From contig NZ_JABWCS010000200.1 in the NCBI RefSeq assembly GCF_013359945.1, forward strand, positions 59,354 to 123,353: a stretch of 64,000 nucleotides of DNA, in the 5' to 3' direction. This document shows, in pieces, positions 17,207 to 26,462 of the stretch (position 1 is the first letter of the stretch; each line of letters opens with the position of its first letter). The position numbers were made by a program, and so were the translations under genes. Below the pieces are notes generated by a model, which was not told the DNA's origin, did not search any database, and saw only the letters and a list, made by a program, of their open reading frames with translations. The DNA is from Paenibacillus agri. Lineage in GTDB: Bacteria > Bacillota > Bacilli > Paenibacillales > Paenibacillaceae.

Positions 17207-19027
17207 ATGGTCTATAAATTCCGCCTTGTGAGCCGTTACCGCCATCTTCCGCTCCAGTTCAAGCTGCTCTTGTGGTTTGTGCCCTTGCTCCTCGTAACGA
17301 TATTCGCGATGGGCTGGAATTCCTACAGAATTTCCTCCCAGCAGGTCGTGGAGAAGATGAGACAATCCCAGGACCATTTGACCAAGAAGACGACAGAGCA
17401 GATCGACGAGATGGTGAAAGGCATGGTTTCCTTTTCCAACACCATGTTTCTGGATGAAGGCGTGCAGCGGCTTCTGAATGCGTCAACGGAGGCGCAGAAT
17501 GACCGCAATTCTGTCTTCAAGACAGTTACGAACCTGATGATTGCCAGCAATTCCATCCAGTCGTTGATCTTGTATACGCTTCAGGACCAGAACCAGGCGG
17601 CAGAGCCCTTTGCCACGAATCAGGCTGGATTGACGACCGCTATGAAGTTCTCTGATTTCGTACATACCTCATATTATGCTGAGGCGCTTGCCGCAGCGGG
17701 TAGTCCGACCTTTGGTTTGACTAGACCTTCCGACGGGATCTTTGTCGGGGATCATTATCATAAAATTGTCCTCTCTCGAATCATCAAGAATGTATATACC
17801 CTGCAACCCGCGGGCTTAGCCGTGATCGGTGTGGATGCGGGGAAGATCGGCAGCCAATATCTCGATAATTCCAAGGATGATGTGGATATGTTCGTCATCG
17901 ACAGGCAGGGTATGGTCATTACGGCTTCGAACCGGAGCTGGATCGGTAAGCAGGATATCGAACTTCCATATTTTGCGGACAGCGATTCTGCTTTGACTGT
18001 GAAGGAAAGGCTGGATCAAGCTGTCGGTCATGACCAATGGATTGTGTCGCATCTTCAGTCAGAGATGACCGGCTGGTATGTTGTCGTTGTTCACTCCAAG
18101 CGGCAGCTTGTGAAGGAACTGGGACAGATCTCCCAGGTGACGTTCACCATTGCCTGTCTGTGCCTGATCATGAGTTTGATGGTGACCTGGTTTGCGGCAG
18201 CGGCCATTACAAAGCCCCTTAAGAAGCTGTCACGCTCGATGAGGAGATTGCAGACCGGGGATTTCTCACAGCGCGTATTTTTCGAAGGTAACGACGAGAT
18301 TGGACTGCTGGGCCATGGCTATAATCTCATGGTACAGCGCATCAAATCATTGATCAACGATGTTTATGCCTCCACGCTCAAGCAGCGCGAAGCAGAATTG
18401 AAAACGCTTCAAGCACAGATTCGCCCGCATTTTCTCTACAACACTTTGAATACAATTTGTTGGGAGGCCGAGAAGAAGGGCGACAAGGAGATTGCTGACA
18501 TGGTTTATTCCCTCTCGCAGGTCTTCCGGCTTAGCCTGAATGACGGCCGGGATACGTTTACGCTGGAGCAGGAGATGGAGCTTGTCACCAATTATTTGTT
18601 TCTGCAGAAGAACCGTTTTCGTGACCGCTTTCAATTCGAGATCTTCCTGGACGACAGCCTGAAAGATTTCATCGTGCCTAAGCTGCTGCTGCAACCGCTG
18701 GCCGAGAACGCTGTCATTCATGGCATCGAACCATTGTCCGGCAATGGACTGATTGCTATTCGCGCGTACCGCAACGAGCGGATGATTGTGCTGGAGGTGC
18801 AGGATAACGGAGTAGGCATTACGCCGGAAGGACTGAAGGAACTGCGCCAGCGTCTGGAGCTGCGCAAACCGCTAGTGGAGCCTGAGAACGGGATCCGTAC
18901 CGGGTTTGCCCTTGCCAATGTACAAGAACGGCTGGAGCTATTCTTTGCAGGAACTCAGTTGGAAATTGAGAGCATTGAAGGAATGGGAACTCGCATTATT
19001 ATTCAGATCGCTGTGGAGGGGCCATGA
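17207..19027 (+). CDS. Sensor histidine kinase, YesM/LytS-type
   Basis: This is a membrane sensor kinase of the type that controls carbohydrate importers in Paenibacillus and Bacillus. The ATG at 17207 has AAGGTGG five bases upstream. The 606-residue protein has an N-terminal membrane segment (about 15–35), an extracellular sensor region of about 250 residues (dCACHE-like), a second membrane segment, a HAMP domain (I-T-K-P-L-K-K-L-S-R-S-M), the His-kinase box Q-I-R-P-H-F-L-Y-N-T-L-N with the phosphorylated His, and an ATPase domain with D-N-G-V-G-I. It overlaps the response regulator by 4 nt and is divergent from the sugar importer. Confidence 0.92.
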   Translation: MVYKFRLVSRYRHLPLQFKLLLWFVPLLLVTIFAMGWNSYRISSQQVVEKMRQSQDHLTKKTTEQIDEMVKGMVSFSNTMFLDEGVQRLLNASTEAQNDRNSVFKTVTNLMIASNSIQSLILYTLQDQNQAAEPFATNQAGLTTAMKFSDFVHTSYYAEALAAAGSPTFGLTRPSDGIFVGDHYHKIVLSRIIKNVYTLQPAGLAVIGVDAGKIGSQYLDNSKDDVDMFVIDRQGMVITASNRSWIGKQDIELPYFADSDSALTVKERLDQAVGHDQWIVSHLQSEMTGWYVVVVHSKRQLVKELGQISQVTFTIACLCLIMSLMVTWFAAAAITKPLKKLSRSMRRLQTGDFSQRVFFEGNDEIGLLGHGYNLMVQRIKSLINDVYASTLKQREAELKTLQAQIRPHFLYNTLNTICWEAEKKGDKEIADMVYSLSQVFRLSLNDGRDTFTLEQEMELVTNYLFLQKNRFRDRFQFEIFLDDSLKDFIVPKLLLQPLAENAVIHGIEPLSGNGLIAIRAYRNERMIVLEVQDNGVGITPEGLKELRQRLELRKPLVEPENGIRTGFALANVQERLELFFAGTQLEIESIEGMGTRIIIQIAVEGP

Positions 19028-20685
19028 TAATGAAGCTGAGGCTGCTGATTGCCGAAGATGAAGATACCATTCGTGAAGGTATTGTAAACATGATTGACTG
19101 GAGGTCACATCAGATAGAAGTGGTTGGCGAAGCGGGTAACGGCACCGAGGCACTAGCGCTAATGGAGAATCATCCACCGGATCTCCTGCTGACGGATATT
19201 CGGATGCCGCAGATGAACGGGCTGGAATTGATTGAAGCTGCTCAGCGTAAGGGCTATGGCTTTCGCTCGATTATTCTATCCGGCTACAATGAATTCTCCT
19301 ATGCCAAGCAAGCAATCTCTCTGGGCGTTGTGGATTATGTGCTGAAGCCCTGCCGTCCCGAAGAGATTCTGAAGACAGTGCTGAAAGCCAAGAATGCCAT
19401 CGAAGCCCAGCGCAGTCAGGAGAATGTGCTGTTCGAGAAAGAACGCTCCTGGCATAAGAACGCTCCATTGGTCAAAAGCCAGGTGCTGTCGCAGTGGATT
19501 CATCATCCCCCCGTTCCGCTGGAACGCCGCGAGGAATTGATTGAAGAGCTATCCATGGCGATTGCGCCTGAAGGCCCTCAGATCGGTCTCATCAGCTTTG
19601 ACATAGAGCCGCTTTCCGCGAGAAGTAAAGGTCAGGATTTTGTCTTGCTGCGATATGCAGCGCTCAATATTATCAGAGAGACACTGGGGCCAATCTATAA
19701 AGGCCGTATCGAGACCTTTCATGACGGGAATCACCTGCTGTGGATCGGTAGTGGCCTTGCGGCAGGTGACCAGCGGAAGGTCTATCGTGCGCCTGCGAAT
19801 CTGAAGGATGACATTGGGAAGCTGCAGGACAATCTGGAGAAATATCTCAAGCTCTCGATCAGTATTGCGGTCGGCTCCTGTCGCACACATCTCTCGGAAG
19901 CACATCTGTCCTACATGGAAGCGAACCAGGCGATGGAATTACGCTTTCTGAACGGCAAGGGCGGTGTCTATTTTTACACAGAAGGAACTGCGGGACAATC
20001 TGGTCCTTCTGGGGAGCTGGTCAGCATACTGGATGACGAAGAGCTGAACGCTCTGGAGGATGAGATGTTGTCCGCAGTGACTGCAGGGAGCTATGAAGTT
20101 GCTCTGGATTTGCTGGAACGTTGGCTGGACCGCTTCCGCAGCAATCCGGGCAGCCTTAAGCAGGAAGTCAATATCCGGGCGACAGCGCTGGTGGTTCGTC
20201 TAAAGCGGCTGACTCAGGAGAAGCAGGTAGCCGGTTTTGAATGGAAGCAGCATCTCGTGAACTGGATGGAACAGGCCCCGCAGGTGGAGACGCTGGAAGA
20301 GCTGTCGGCGATCCTGAACATGGTGATGCAAAGTGTCGTCGAGGCATTCTCCAACCATCGTCCGCTGCACCGCACCGTTGTAACGGCGCTGGAGATTATC
20401 AGGCAGAAATACAACACGAACCTAACGCTGGAGTATGTAGCCAAGGAAGCTTACGTGTCCAACACTTATTTGAGCTCGTTGTTCAGGCAGGAGCTGGGAG
20501 TGAATTTTCTGGATTATCTGCACCAATACCGGGTGGAGGAAGCGAAGAAGCTGCTCCGGCAGAACCTGAAGATGTATGCAGTGGCGAAGCTGGTCGGATA
20601 CGGAGAAGAACGCCATTTCAGTGCCACATTCAAGAAGTGGACGGGGCTCACGCCTTCACAGTATCAGAAAGGTCTGGAGAAATAG
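19024..20685 (+). CDS. AraC-type response regulator, YesN family
   Basis: This is the cognate DNA-binding partner of the upstream kinase. The 553-residue protein has a receiver domain with the acidic pocket E-D-E at 11–13, phospho-acceptor Asp58 in L-L-T-D-I-R-M-P, and Lys in L-K-P-C. A long central region of about 250 residues follows. The C-terminal AraC helix-turn-helix pair ends in A-K-L-V-G-Y-G-E-E-R-H-F-S-A-T-F-K-K-W-T-G. The start codon overlaps the kinase stop. The predicted target is the divergent importer operon, and perhaps the GH13 gene downstream. Confidence 0.93.
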   Translation: MIMKLRLLIAEDEDTIREGIVNMIDWRSHQIEVVGEAGNGTEALALMENHPPDLLLTDIRMPQMNGLELIEAAQRKGYGFRSIILSGYNEFSYAKQAISLGVVDYVLKPCRPEEILKTVLKAKNAIEAQRSQENVLFEKERSWHKNAPLVKSQVLSQWIHHPPVPLERREELIEELSMAIAPEGPQIGLISFDIEPLSARSKGQDFVLLRYAALNIIRETLGPIYKGRIETFHDGNHLLWIGSGLAAGDQRKVYRAPANLKDDIGKLQDNLEKYLKLSISIAVGSCRTHLSEAHLSYMEANQAMELRFLNGKGGVYFYTEGTAGQSGPSGELVSILDDEELNALEDEMLSAVTAGSYEVALDLLERWLDRFRSNPGSLKQEVNIRATALVVRLKRLTQEKQVAGFEWKQHLVNWMEQAPQVETLEELSAILNMVMQSVVEAFSNHRPLHRTVVTALEIIRQKYNTNLTLEYVAKEAYVSNTYLSSLFRQELGVNFLDYLHQYRVEEAKKLLRQNLKMYAVAKLVGYGEERHFSATFKKWTGLTPSQYQKGLEK

Positions 20686-20807
20686 TCTGAGGAGCGGTGT
20701 TTTCGCCGAAAACAGCAGCAGGGGGATGTGCTAGATCGTAAGGGGACAATACATTTCAGAGCAGAACAGGAGAAAGGAGTCTATTATTAGGAAGTTATCA
20801 AAAAAAC
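20686..20807. other. Start of a ~1.06-kb non-coding region (20686–21747)
   Basis: No convincing gene lies between the YesN-type gene and the GH13 gene. The region holds one four-palindrome element (21042–21225) flanked by two inverted copies of another dispersed repeat (20808–20889 and 21284–21364). The segment 21370–21740 is C-rich and shows only short open frames without family features. Confidence 0.6.
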
Positions 20808-20889
20808 TACGTTATTTCGAAAATGACTCCGGCCTCTAAATATTGCTCTTCCTGTAGCCTAAGAACAAAATGAACCCTCGGTTCTGGGC
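20808..20889 (+). repeat. Dispersed repeat A, copy 1
   Basis: The landmarks are TTTCGAAAATGAC, CTCTAAATA, TGTAGCCTAAG, ACAAAATGA and CCCTCGGTTC. A related copy at 21284–21364 is in reverse orientation and one at 29333–29413 is in the same orientation. It contains no open frame. Confidence 0.65.
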
Positions 20890-21041
20890 TATCTGGAGTA
20901 ACATTCCGTAGCCGATCATTTATGAGTTCAGTGACTAGAGATCCTTTAACCTGTTCAATTTATAACAACCGCTCGCCTCTGCAATCACCGTAATATTCAC
21001 TACCCGTGCCCTCCCTCATTCGAGGTTAAGAGGGGTTTGGA

Positions 21042-21225
21042 TAGCGGGAAAATATACCGTTATTCGTTCGTTTTTGCTTCATTTTCCATTAATAACTGGA
21101 ATTTCTCCCGTTAAATACCTCTACTTATTCGTAATGGCCTAAATATGAGGGGATTAGCGGGAGTTTTTCCAGTTATTTTTAGAAATAAGGAGATTTAATT
21201 AAAATAACAGGAGCTATTCCCGTTA
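21042..21225 (+). repeat. Four-palindrome intergenic element, family B copy 1
   Basis: Four 21-bp imperfect palindromes (TAAC or TAGC … GTTA) are centred at 21052, 21103, 21165 and 21215, with spacings 51, 62 and 50 bp. Unit 2 matches the reverse complement of unit 3 at 17 of 21 positions, so the element is an inverted repeat overall. Each unit matches its counterpart at 29512–29698 (inverted there) at 19–20 of 21 positions, while the spacers diverge. Confidence 0.87.
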
Positions 21226-21283
21226 TTCCCATGCCCTGTAGATTAAGGTGGGCTTTTCGCATTTGTCACCCCAGTGATTGAAA

Positions 21284-21364
21284 CCCTTGAGATCCAAGGG
21301 TCATTTTGTACTTAAGGCTACAAGAAGGCTGTTATCTAGACGTTGGGGTCATTTTCAAAATGAC
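21284..21364 (-). repeat. Dispersed repeat A, copy 2 (inverted)
   Basis: Read on the minus strand it shows GAAAATGACCCC, TCTAGATAACAGCC, TGTAGCCTTAAG, ACAAAATGACCCTTGG, matching copy 1 in order. Copies 1 and 2 face each other around the family B element. Confidence 0.6.
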
Positions 21365-21747
21365 AATCGGCTACGGATGTACTACCCCCCGCCCCTCGCA
21401 ACCTGTTCCCACATCCAGTCCCCCTCATCCTCCCCCAGCTTGTATATCAAGGATTCACCCATCATGACGCTGGGTTTGTAAGTTCACACTACATAGGTAT
21501 CGCTCCTGCTCTGTTGTGGCACTCTATACGAAGCATGAGCAACTCCGCAGCTATCCGCTTGGCTCACGTTGGTCCTCGGCATCGGCCTGCTGCCAGCTTA
21601 ATTACACGGGAAGCTTCGGAAGAATTATAGCAAGATGTTATCTCCTTCTGCCGCAGTGGTTAAAATATATTTACGTGTCCGCACAGCCCGGCCTTTGTTC
21701 CTGCTTGCTGCACTCATACGGACGCTGCACAGAAGGAGGCTCTCAAC

Positions 21748-23454
21748 ATGAACCCCAAATGGTGGAAAGAAAATGTGGTATACCAGATTTATCCGATCAG
21801 CTTCAAGGACAGCAATGGCGATGGCATTGGAGATTTACGCGGCGTCATCTCGAAGCTGGATTATCTGCAGGAACTGGGCGTGGATATGATCTGGATCTGC
21901 CCGATTTATAAATCGCCGAACCATGATAATGGTTATGATATCAGTGATTATTGCGACATCATGAAGGAATTCGGTACGATGGATGATTTTGACACGATGC
22001 TGCGTGAAATCCATGCCCGAGGCATGAAGCTGATGATGGATCTTGTGCTGAATCATACTTCCCATGAGCATCCTTGGTTCATAGAATCCAGAGCCTCGAA
22101 AGATAATCCTAAGCGAGACTATTATATATGGAGAAAAGGAAAGAATGGCGGTCCGCCGAACAATTGGGAATCCTACTTCAGCGGCTCGGTATGGGAACTG
22201 GATCCCCAGACGGATGAGTATTATTTGCATCTGTACTCCAAGTACCAGCCGGACTTGAACTGGGAGAATCCAGTGGTGATAGACAAGCTGCATGAAATGG
22301 TGCAGTGGTGGCTGAAGAAAGGTGTCGATGGCTTCCGTTTCGATGCGATTGCGCATATTGCCAAAACACATGGCTACCCGGATGCTCTGAATCCGGCTGG
22401 CACGCCAACCGTAAGGGCGTATGAGATGTTCTCCAACCTGGAAAATGTCCACACCCTGCTGCAGAACCTGCATGACCAGGTACTTTATTATTACGATATT
22501 ATGACGGTGGGCGAGACTTCAGGGCTGGGACCGGAGCAGGCGCTGGATTATGTCGGTGACGGACGGCGGGAGCTGAATATGACCTTCCAGTTTGAGCATA
22601 TGTTCATCGATGCAGCTTCCCCGGGTAGTGGAAAATGGGATGTCGTGCCATGGAGCCTGCTGGACCTCAAGCAGATTATCACGAACTGGCAGACGGTTCT
22701 GCATGATCAGGGCTGGAATGCCAATTACCTATGCAACCATGACCAGCCACGCTCAGTGTCACGGTTCGGGAATGATCTCTATTATCGTGTCCCGTCGGCT
22801 AAAATGCTGGCGACCTTCATCCACATGCTGGAGGGAACGCCTTATATCTATCAGGGCGAGGAGATCGGGATGACGAATGTTGCCTTTGAATCCATTGATA
22901 ATTACCGGGATGTAGAGACACTGAATTATTATGAAGAGAGACGTCGTGCGGGGGTGCCTGAAGAGAAGATCATGGCCGCGATTCATGCCAAAAGCCGTGA
23001 TAACGCCCGCACACCCATGCAGTGGGATGACAGTCACGAAGGTGGCTTCACGACCGGTGTTCCGTGGCTCAAGGTGAACTCCAATGTGATGGAGATCAAC
23101 GCCATGAACGCAGTCAAGGACCCTGACTCTATCTATCACTACTATAGACAATTGATTGCGCTAAGAAAGCAGCATAAGGTAATCGTCTATGGTAAATATG
23201 AATTGCTGCTACCGGATGATAACGAAATCTATGTCTACACCCGGACCCTTGAGGATCAGCAGCTGCTGGTTATCCTGAACTTTTTTGACAAGGAGCCTGT
23301 ATGTCAGCTACCATCCGGGGTCGTATCGGAGAAGAGTCAACTGCTGATATCCAACTATCCCTTGGTAAAAGGGGAGGACTTGGCTCAACTAAAGCTTCGT
23401 CCATACGAAGCCAGGGTCTATTTGCAGAGTCTGAAAGAAGGAGCCGCGAACTGA
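21748..23454 (+). CDS. GH13 alpha-glucosidase (oligo-1,6-glucosidase subfamily, probable alpha-1,4 preference)
   Basis: This enzyme hydrolyses short alpha-glucosides in the cytoplasm, with no signal peptide. The 568-residue protein has the full GH13_31 set: region I D-L-V-L-N-H-T at 98–104, nucleophile Asp199 in G-F-R-F-D, acid/base Glu256 in V-G-E-T, and His331/Asp332 in N-H-D-Q-P. The residue after the nucleophile is Ala200; in Bacillus homologues Val at this place goes with alpha-1,6 and Ala or Thr with alpha-1,4 activity, so maltose or maltodextrin-type substrates are more likely (inference). An AGGAGG precedes the ATG. The nearby sugar importer may supply its substrate. Confidence 0.9.
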   Translation: MNPKWWKENVVYQIYPISFKDSNGDGIGDLRGVISKLDYLQELGVDMIWICPIYKSPNHDNGYDISDYCDIMKEFGTMDDFDTMLREIHARGMKLMMDLVLNHTSHEHPWFIESRASKDNPKRDYYIWRKGKNGGPPNNWESYFSGSVWELDPQTDEYYLHLYSKYQPDLNWENPVVIDKLHEMVQWWLKKGVDGFRFDAIAHIAKTHGYPDALNPAGTPTVRAYEMFSNLENVHTLLQNLHDQVLYYYDIMTVGETSGLGPEQALDYVGDGRRELNMTFQFEHMFIDAASPGSGKWDVVPWSLLDLKQIITNWQTVLHDQGWNANYLCNHDQPRSVSRFGNDLYYRVPSAKMLATFIHMLEGTPYIYQGEEIGMTNVAFESIDNYRDVETLNYYEERRRAGVPEEKIMAAIHAKSRDNARTPMQWDDSHEGGFTTGVPWLKVNSNVMEINAMNAVKDPDSIYHYYRQLIALRKQHKVIVYGKYELLLPDDNEIYVYTRTLEDQQLLVILNFFDKEPVCQLPSGVVSEKSQLLISNYPLVKGEDLAQLKLRPYEARVYLQSLKEGAAN

Positions 23455-23496
23455 GCTTAAGAACAATGAATGGCCAGGGCGCATTCAATACAGAAG

Positions 23497-23532
23497 ACAG
23501 GCGGGGAGTTGCTCCCGGCCTGTTGCTTTTTT
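23497..23532 (+). terminator. Intrinsic terminator after the alpha-glucosidase
   Basis: ACAGGC…GCCTGT encloses GGAG/CTCC and is followed by TGCTTTTTT. Confidence 0.85.
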
Positions 23533-23630
23533 ACCACGGCTGCGACTTTGCTTTAAATGGAAAAGGCGTTACAATAAACGGTAATATACATAAGACATGA
23601 ATGGGAAGCAGTTTGGAGAGGAGAGACATA

Positions 23631-24365
23631 ATGGCTGAGTGGTATGAGAAGAGCTTCGGTGAGGATTATCTGATCGTCTATAGGCACCGTGACTTCGGAG
23701 GCGCGCGGCGAGAGGTGGAGCAGATGATCAATTGGCTGGACCTGCCGGCGGGTTCGAACGTACTGGATCTGTGCTGCGGGATGGGCCGTCATTCGCTAGC
23801 CTTGGCGGAAGCAGGTTTTAACGTCACTGGTGTGGACCTGTCAGAAGCGCTGCTGCGAGAGGCACGGTCACAAGAAGGAGCGGAGCAGGTAACCTGGATT
23901 CGCTCGGATATGCGGGAGCTTCCCCTGGAAGGCGGCTTTGATGCGGTGGTGAACCTGTTCACTTCATTCGGCTACTTCGAAGAGGATGGGGAGCAGATTA
24001 AGGTACTTCGTGAGATCTACCGTATGCTGAAGCCCGGCGGCAGATTCATTATTGATTTTCTGAACCCTGCTTATGTTATCCATCATCTGGTTCCCCATTC
24101 TACACGTGAAGACGGCTTGAATCATATTGAAGAGCATAGAGTGATTGAGGACGGCTATGTGAAAAAAGATATTATTCTGACTGCAGGAACGGACGGGGAA
24201 CCCCGTCGTTATCATGAGCGGGTAAAGCTGTATTCACTAGAGAAATTTCGTGAGATGCTAGAGCAGGCGGGGCTGCGGATCCAGTCTGTTCATGGGAGCT
24301 ATGACGAAGCTGACTATGATGCGGAGACTTCCAAGCGGATGATTTTCCGGGGCGTACGGCCGTAG
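23631..24365 (+). CDS. Class I SAM-dependent methyltransferase
   Basis: This is a cytoplasmic Rossmann-fold methyltransferase. The ATG at 23631 has AGGAG seven bases upstream; ten in-frame codons upstream lack a site. The 244-residue product carries motif I V-L-D-L-C-C-G-M-G-R-H-S near residue 44, an acidic end of strand 2 (T-G-V-D-L-S) and motif IV-like F-D-A-V-V-N-L-F-T-S-F-G-Y-F. A later segment reads L-K-P-G-G-R-F-I-I-D-F. The substrate is unknown. The next gene begins on the base after its stop codon, so the two are surely co-translated. Confidence 0.88.
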   Translation: MAEWYEKSFGEDYLIVYRHRDFGGARREVEQMINWLDLPAGSNVLDLCCGMGRHSLALAEAGFNVTGVDLSEALLREARSQEGAEQVTWIRSDMRELPLEGGFDAVVNLFTSFGYFEEDGEQIKVLREIYRMLKPGGRFIIDFLNPAYVIHHLVPHSTREDGLNHIEEHRVIEDGYVKKDIILTAGTDGEPRRYHERVKLYSLEKFREMLEQAGLRIQSVHGSYDEADYDAETSKRMIFRGVRP

Positions 24366-25403
24366 ATGGTATCGGGCAAAAGAATTCGTGAAGACGAAGG
24401 CTTCCCGCGGAAAGCCGACATCACCTCTTGGGACAATGGCGCGATTCTGCAGATATCGGTACCGATGGACCCGCCACTGCGCCGGGTGAACAGCTATCTG
24501 TTGCCGGGGGCCGACGGAACGGTCACGGTGATAGACCCTGGTCCGCATAAAGAGGAAAGTGTGCTGGCTTGGCAGGGCGTAATGAAGGAGCTGGACTTGC
24601 GATGGGAACAGGTGCGGGATATCGTTGTAACGCATCATCACCCCGACCATTATGGCTTGGCCGGATGGATGCAGGAACGCAGCGGCGGCAAGGTGTGGAT
24701 GACGGAGCGTGCCCATGCCGAGGCGTCACTAATGTGGGGCGAGAAGTCCATAATGAATGAGGCGCTGCCTTTGTTCTTTGCCAGACATGGCATGCCGGAA
24801 GCCCTGACGGCGGAAATCCGGGTTCATCTGGAGAGCTTCACGCCGCAGGTCACCCCGCAGCCGGAGATTACCGCCCTTGATCACTCGGCGCCCTTTATTA
24901 TGGGCGGCCGGGTGTGGCAGCCGGTGGTGACGGGAGGACATGCCCCGGGGCATGTCTCCTTCTACCACGCCGGCAGCGGGGCTATGATCTGCGGCGACGC
25001 CGTGCTGCCGCAGATCTCCCCCAACATCGGCCTGCATCCTGGCGGCGATGGTAGGCCGCTGCTCACGTTCCTGCAGGGACTGGAGCAGCTTGGGAGTTAC
25101 CCGGTAAGCTTCGCGTATCCGGGTCACCGGGAGCCGTTCAGTGGCTTTACGGAGCGGACCCAAAGTCTGCTCCGTCACCACGAGGAACGGCTGGACACCG
25201 CCGAGGCGCTGCTGCAAGGCGGCCCGCTCAGCGGCTTCGCAATCTGCGAAGCCTTGTTCCGGGGCCGGGTGACAACGGCGCATCAGATGCGCTTCGCCAT
25301 GAGCGAGGCGCTGGCCCACCTCGCCGAGCTGGTGCGGCGGGGCCGAATTGTGGAGTCCGGGACGGGGGACGCCATTTTGTTTGCACTGGTGAAGTCGGGA
25401 TGA
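24366..25403 (+). CDS. MBL-fold metallo-hydrolase
   Basis: This is a metallo-beta-lactamase-fold hydrolase, probably binuclear zinc. The 345-residue product has the metal motif His90-x-His92-x-Asp94-His95, a third-ligand histidine in G-G-H-A-P-G-H, an Asp in C-G-D-A-V, and a final Y-P-G-H-R-E-P. After the catalytic core is a C-terminal helical extension like that of the LACTB2/glyoxalase II-like subgroup, so thioester or RNA hydrolysis are both possible. It starts directly at the methyltransferase stop. The local DNA is unusually GC-rich (24800–25390). Confidence 0.85.
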   Translation: MVSGKRIREDEGFPRKADITSWDNGAILQISVPMDPPLRRVNSYLLPGADGTVTVIDPGPHKEESVLAWQGVMKELDLRWEQVRDIVVTHHHPDHYGLAGWMQERSGGKVWMTERAHAEASLMWGEKSIMNEALPLFFARHGMPEALTAEIRVHLESFTPQVTPQPEITALDHSAPFIMGGRVWQPVVTGGHAPGHVSFYHAGSGAMICGDAVLPQISPNIGLHPGGDGRPLLTFLQGLEQLGSYPVSFAYPGHREPFSGFTERTQSLLRHHEERLDTAEALLQGGPLSGFAICEALFRGRVTTAHQMRFAMSEALAHLAELVRRGRIVESGTGDAILFALVKSG

Positions 25404-25507
25404 CGTAATCCCGCGATAAGCTGATTTTATTATTATCAAGCATAGTACAAGATTACGCTTATGAGCGTTCTCTCTAGGGGATTGGTGATTAAACGAGCCC
25501 TGTGCCA

Positions 25508-25558
25508 TAAATAAAGCCTCCATACCACTTTACGAGTGGGGATGGAGGCTTCTTTTTG
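25508..25558. terminator. Bidirectional intrinsic terminator
   Basis: AAGCCTCCAT pairs with ATGGAGGCTT around CACT/AGTG, followed by CTTTTTG. It lies between two convergent genes. Confidence 0.85.
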
Positions 25559-25653
25559 TCCTATAGAGCATGTCCGGGGACTTTTTGGTTCATCCAAGAG
25601 GGAATTTGCGCGAACATTGATGCGGCTAATCTACATCATTTCAGGCTTAAGAA

Positions 25654-26256
25654 TTATTCTGGCTGTTCCCCATCCTGAGGTGCCGTCTTATTGGCCGCAG
25701 GTTCGCTGTCCTCCGGAGTATGTGGCAGCCCATAATCTTTTTCCCGCTCGGCCTGCTTGCGGTGGGCAATTCTGCTGCTTGCCGCTGCGGCCACAGCGCC
25801 TACAATATCATCGAGATAGGTATGAACCTGTCCCGTGCTCTTGTCATTCAAGCGCTCCAGTACCCCTGGCTTCAGCTTATCTACATAACCGTAGTTGGTG
25901 AAGCCGATACTGCCGTACACATTGACAATGGAGAAGGCGAGAATCTCGTCCACCCCGTATAGACCCTCATCATTTTCAATCATATCCTGAAGCGGCGGGA
26001 ATAGCTTGCCTTCCTCGGCCAGAATATCCAGCTGAATACCAGTCAGCACCGCATTCTGTACTTCCCGCTTGCTCAGCACCATCTCGACGTTGTGAACACA
26101 CTCGTCCATCGTTAGGCCCGGATAATATTTTTGCTGCAGCAGCATTACCAGCTCTGCAATTTCCAGCAGTGTTACTCCACGTTTGTGCAGCCAGGCATAG
26201 GTTGCGTCTGCGACCGCCTTGCTGTTCAGACTGTAAGGCATTTTTGCATCAGCCAT
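25654..26256 (-). CDS. Phosphatidylglycerophosphatase A-like protein (YutG type)
   Basis: PgpA-family proteins dephosphorylate phosphatidylglycerophosphate to phosphatidylglycerol. This 200-residue Firmicute form has the family core A-F-S-I-V-N-V-Y-G-S-I-G-F-T-N-Y-G-Y and the acidic L-D-D-I-V-G-A-V-A-A-A motif. It lacks the clear membrane helices of the proteobacterial enzyme, and its N-terminal half (residues 1–90) is specific to the YutG group. The last 30 residues are a charged, probably disordered tail. The gene is single and convergent with the metallo-hydrolase. Confidence 0.85.
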   Translation of the reverse strand: MADAKMPYSLNSKAVADATYAWLHKRGVTLLEIAELVMLLQQKYYPGLTMDECVHNVEMVLSKREVQNAVLTGIQLDILAEEGKLFPPLQDMIENDEGLYGVDEILAFSIVNVYGSIGFTNYGYVDKLKPGVLERLNDKSTGQVHTYLDDIVGAVAAAASSRIAHRKQAEREKDYGLPHTPEDSEPAANKTAPQDGEQPE

Positions 26257-26462
26257 GCTCAGTCACCTCGTTAATGAGTCGTTGGTTGTCAGCGGTGGTT
26301 CCTGTCGATATAATCTTTCCGCTGTACTTGGAATTTTACTTTTACGGGACAGATTTGTCCAGAAAGGCGAAATTAGGATAAGCTCTTGTTATTTTTTGGA
26401 CAGAGGGCTCGTATACATAGCAGTATTAAATGCTTATCCAACCTTGAAAGGGGCAATTCATT

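Noticed and set aside
21516..21911. Plus-strand open frame overlapping the GH13 start
   Set aside because: It runs into the GH13 gene in another frame and lacks recognisable features. A short hydrophobic string near 21555–21600 looked like a gene remnant but is too short to support.
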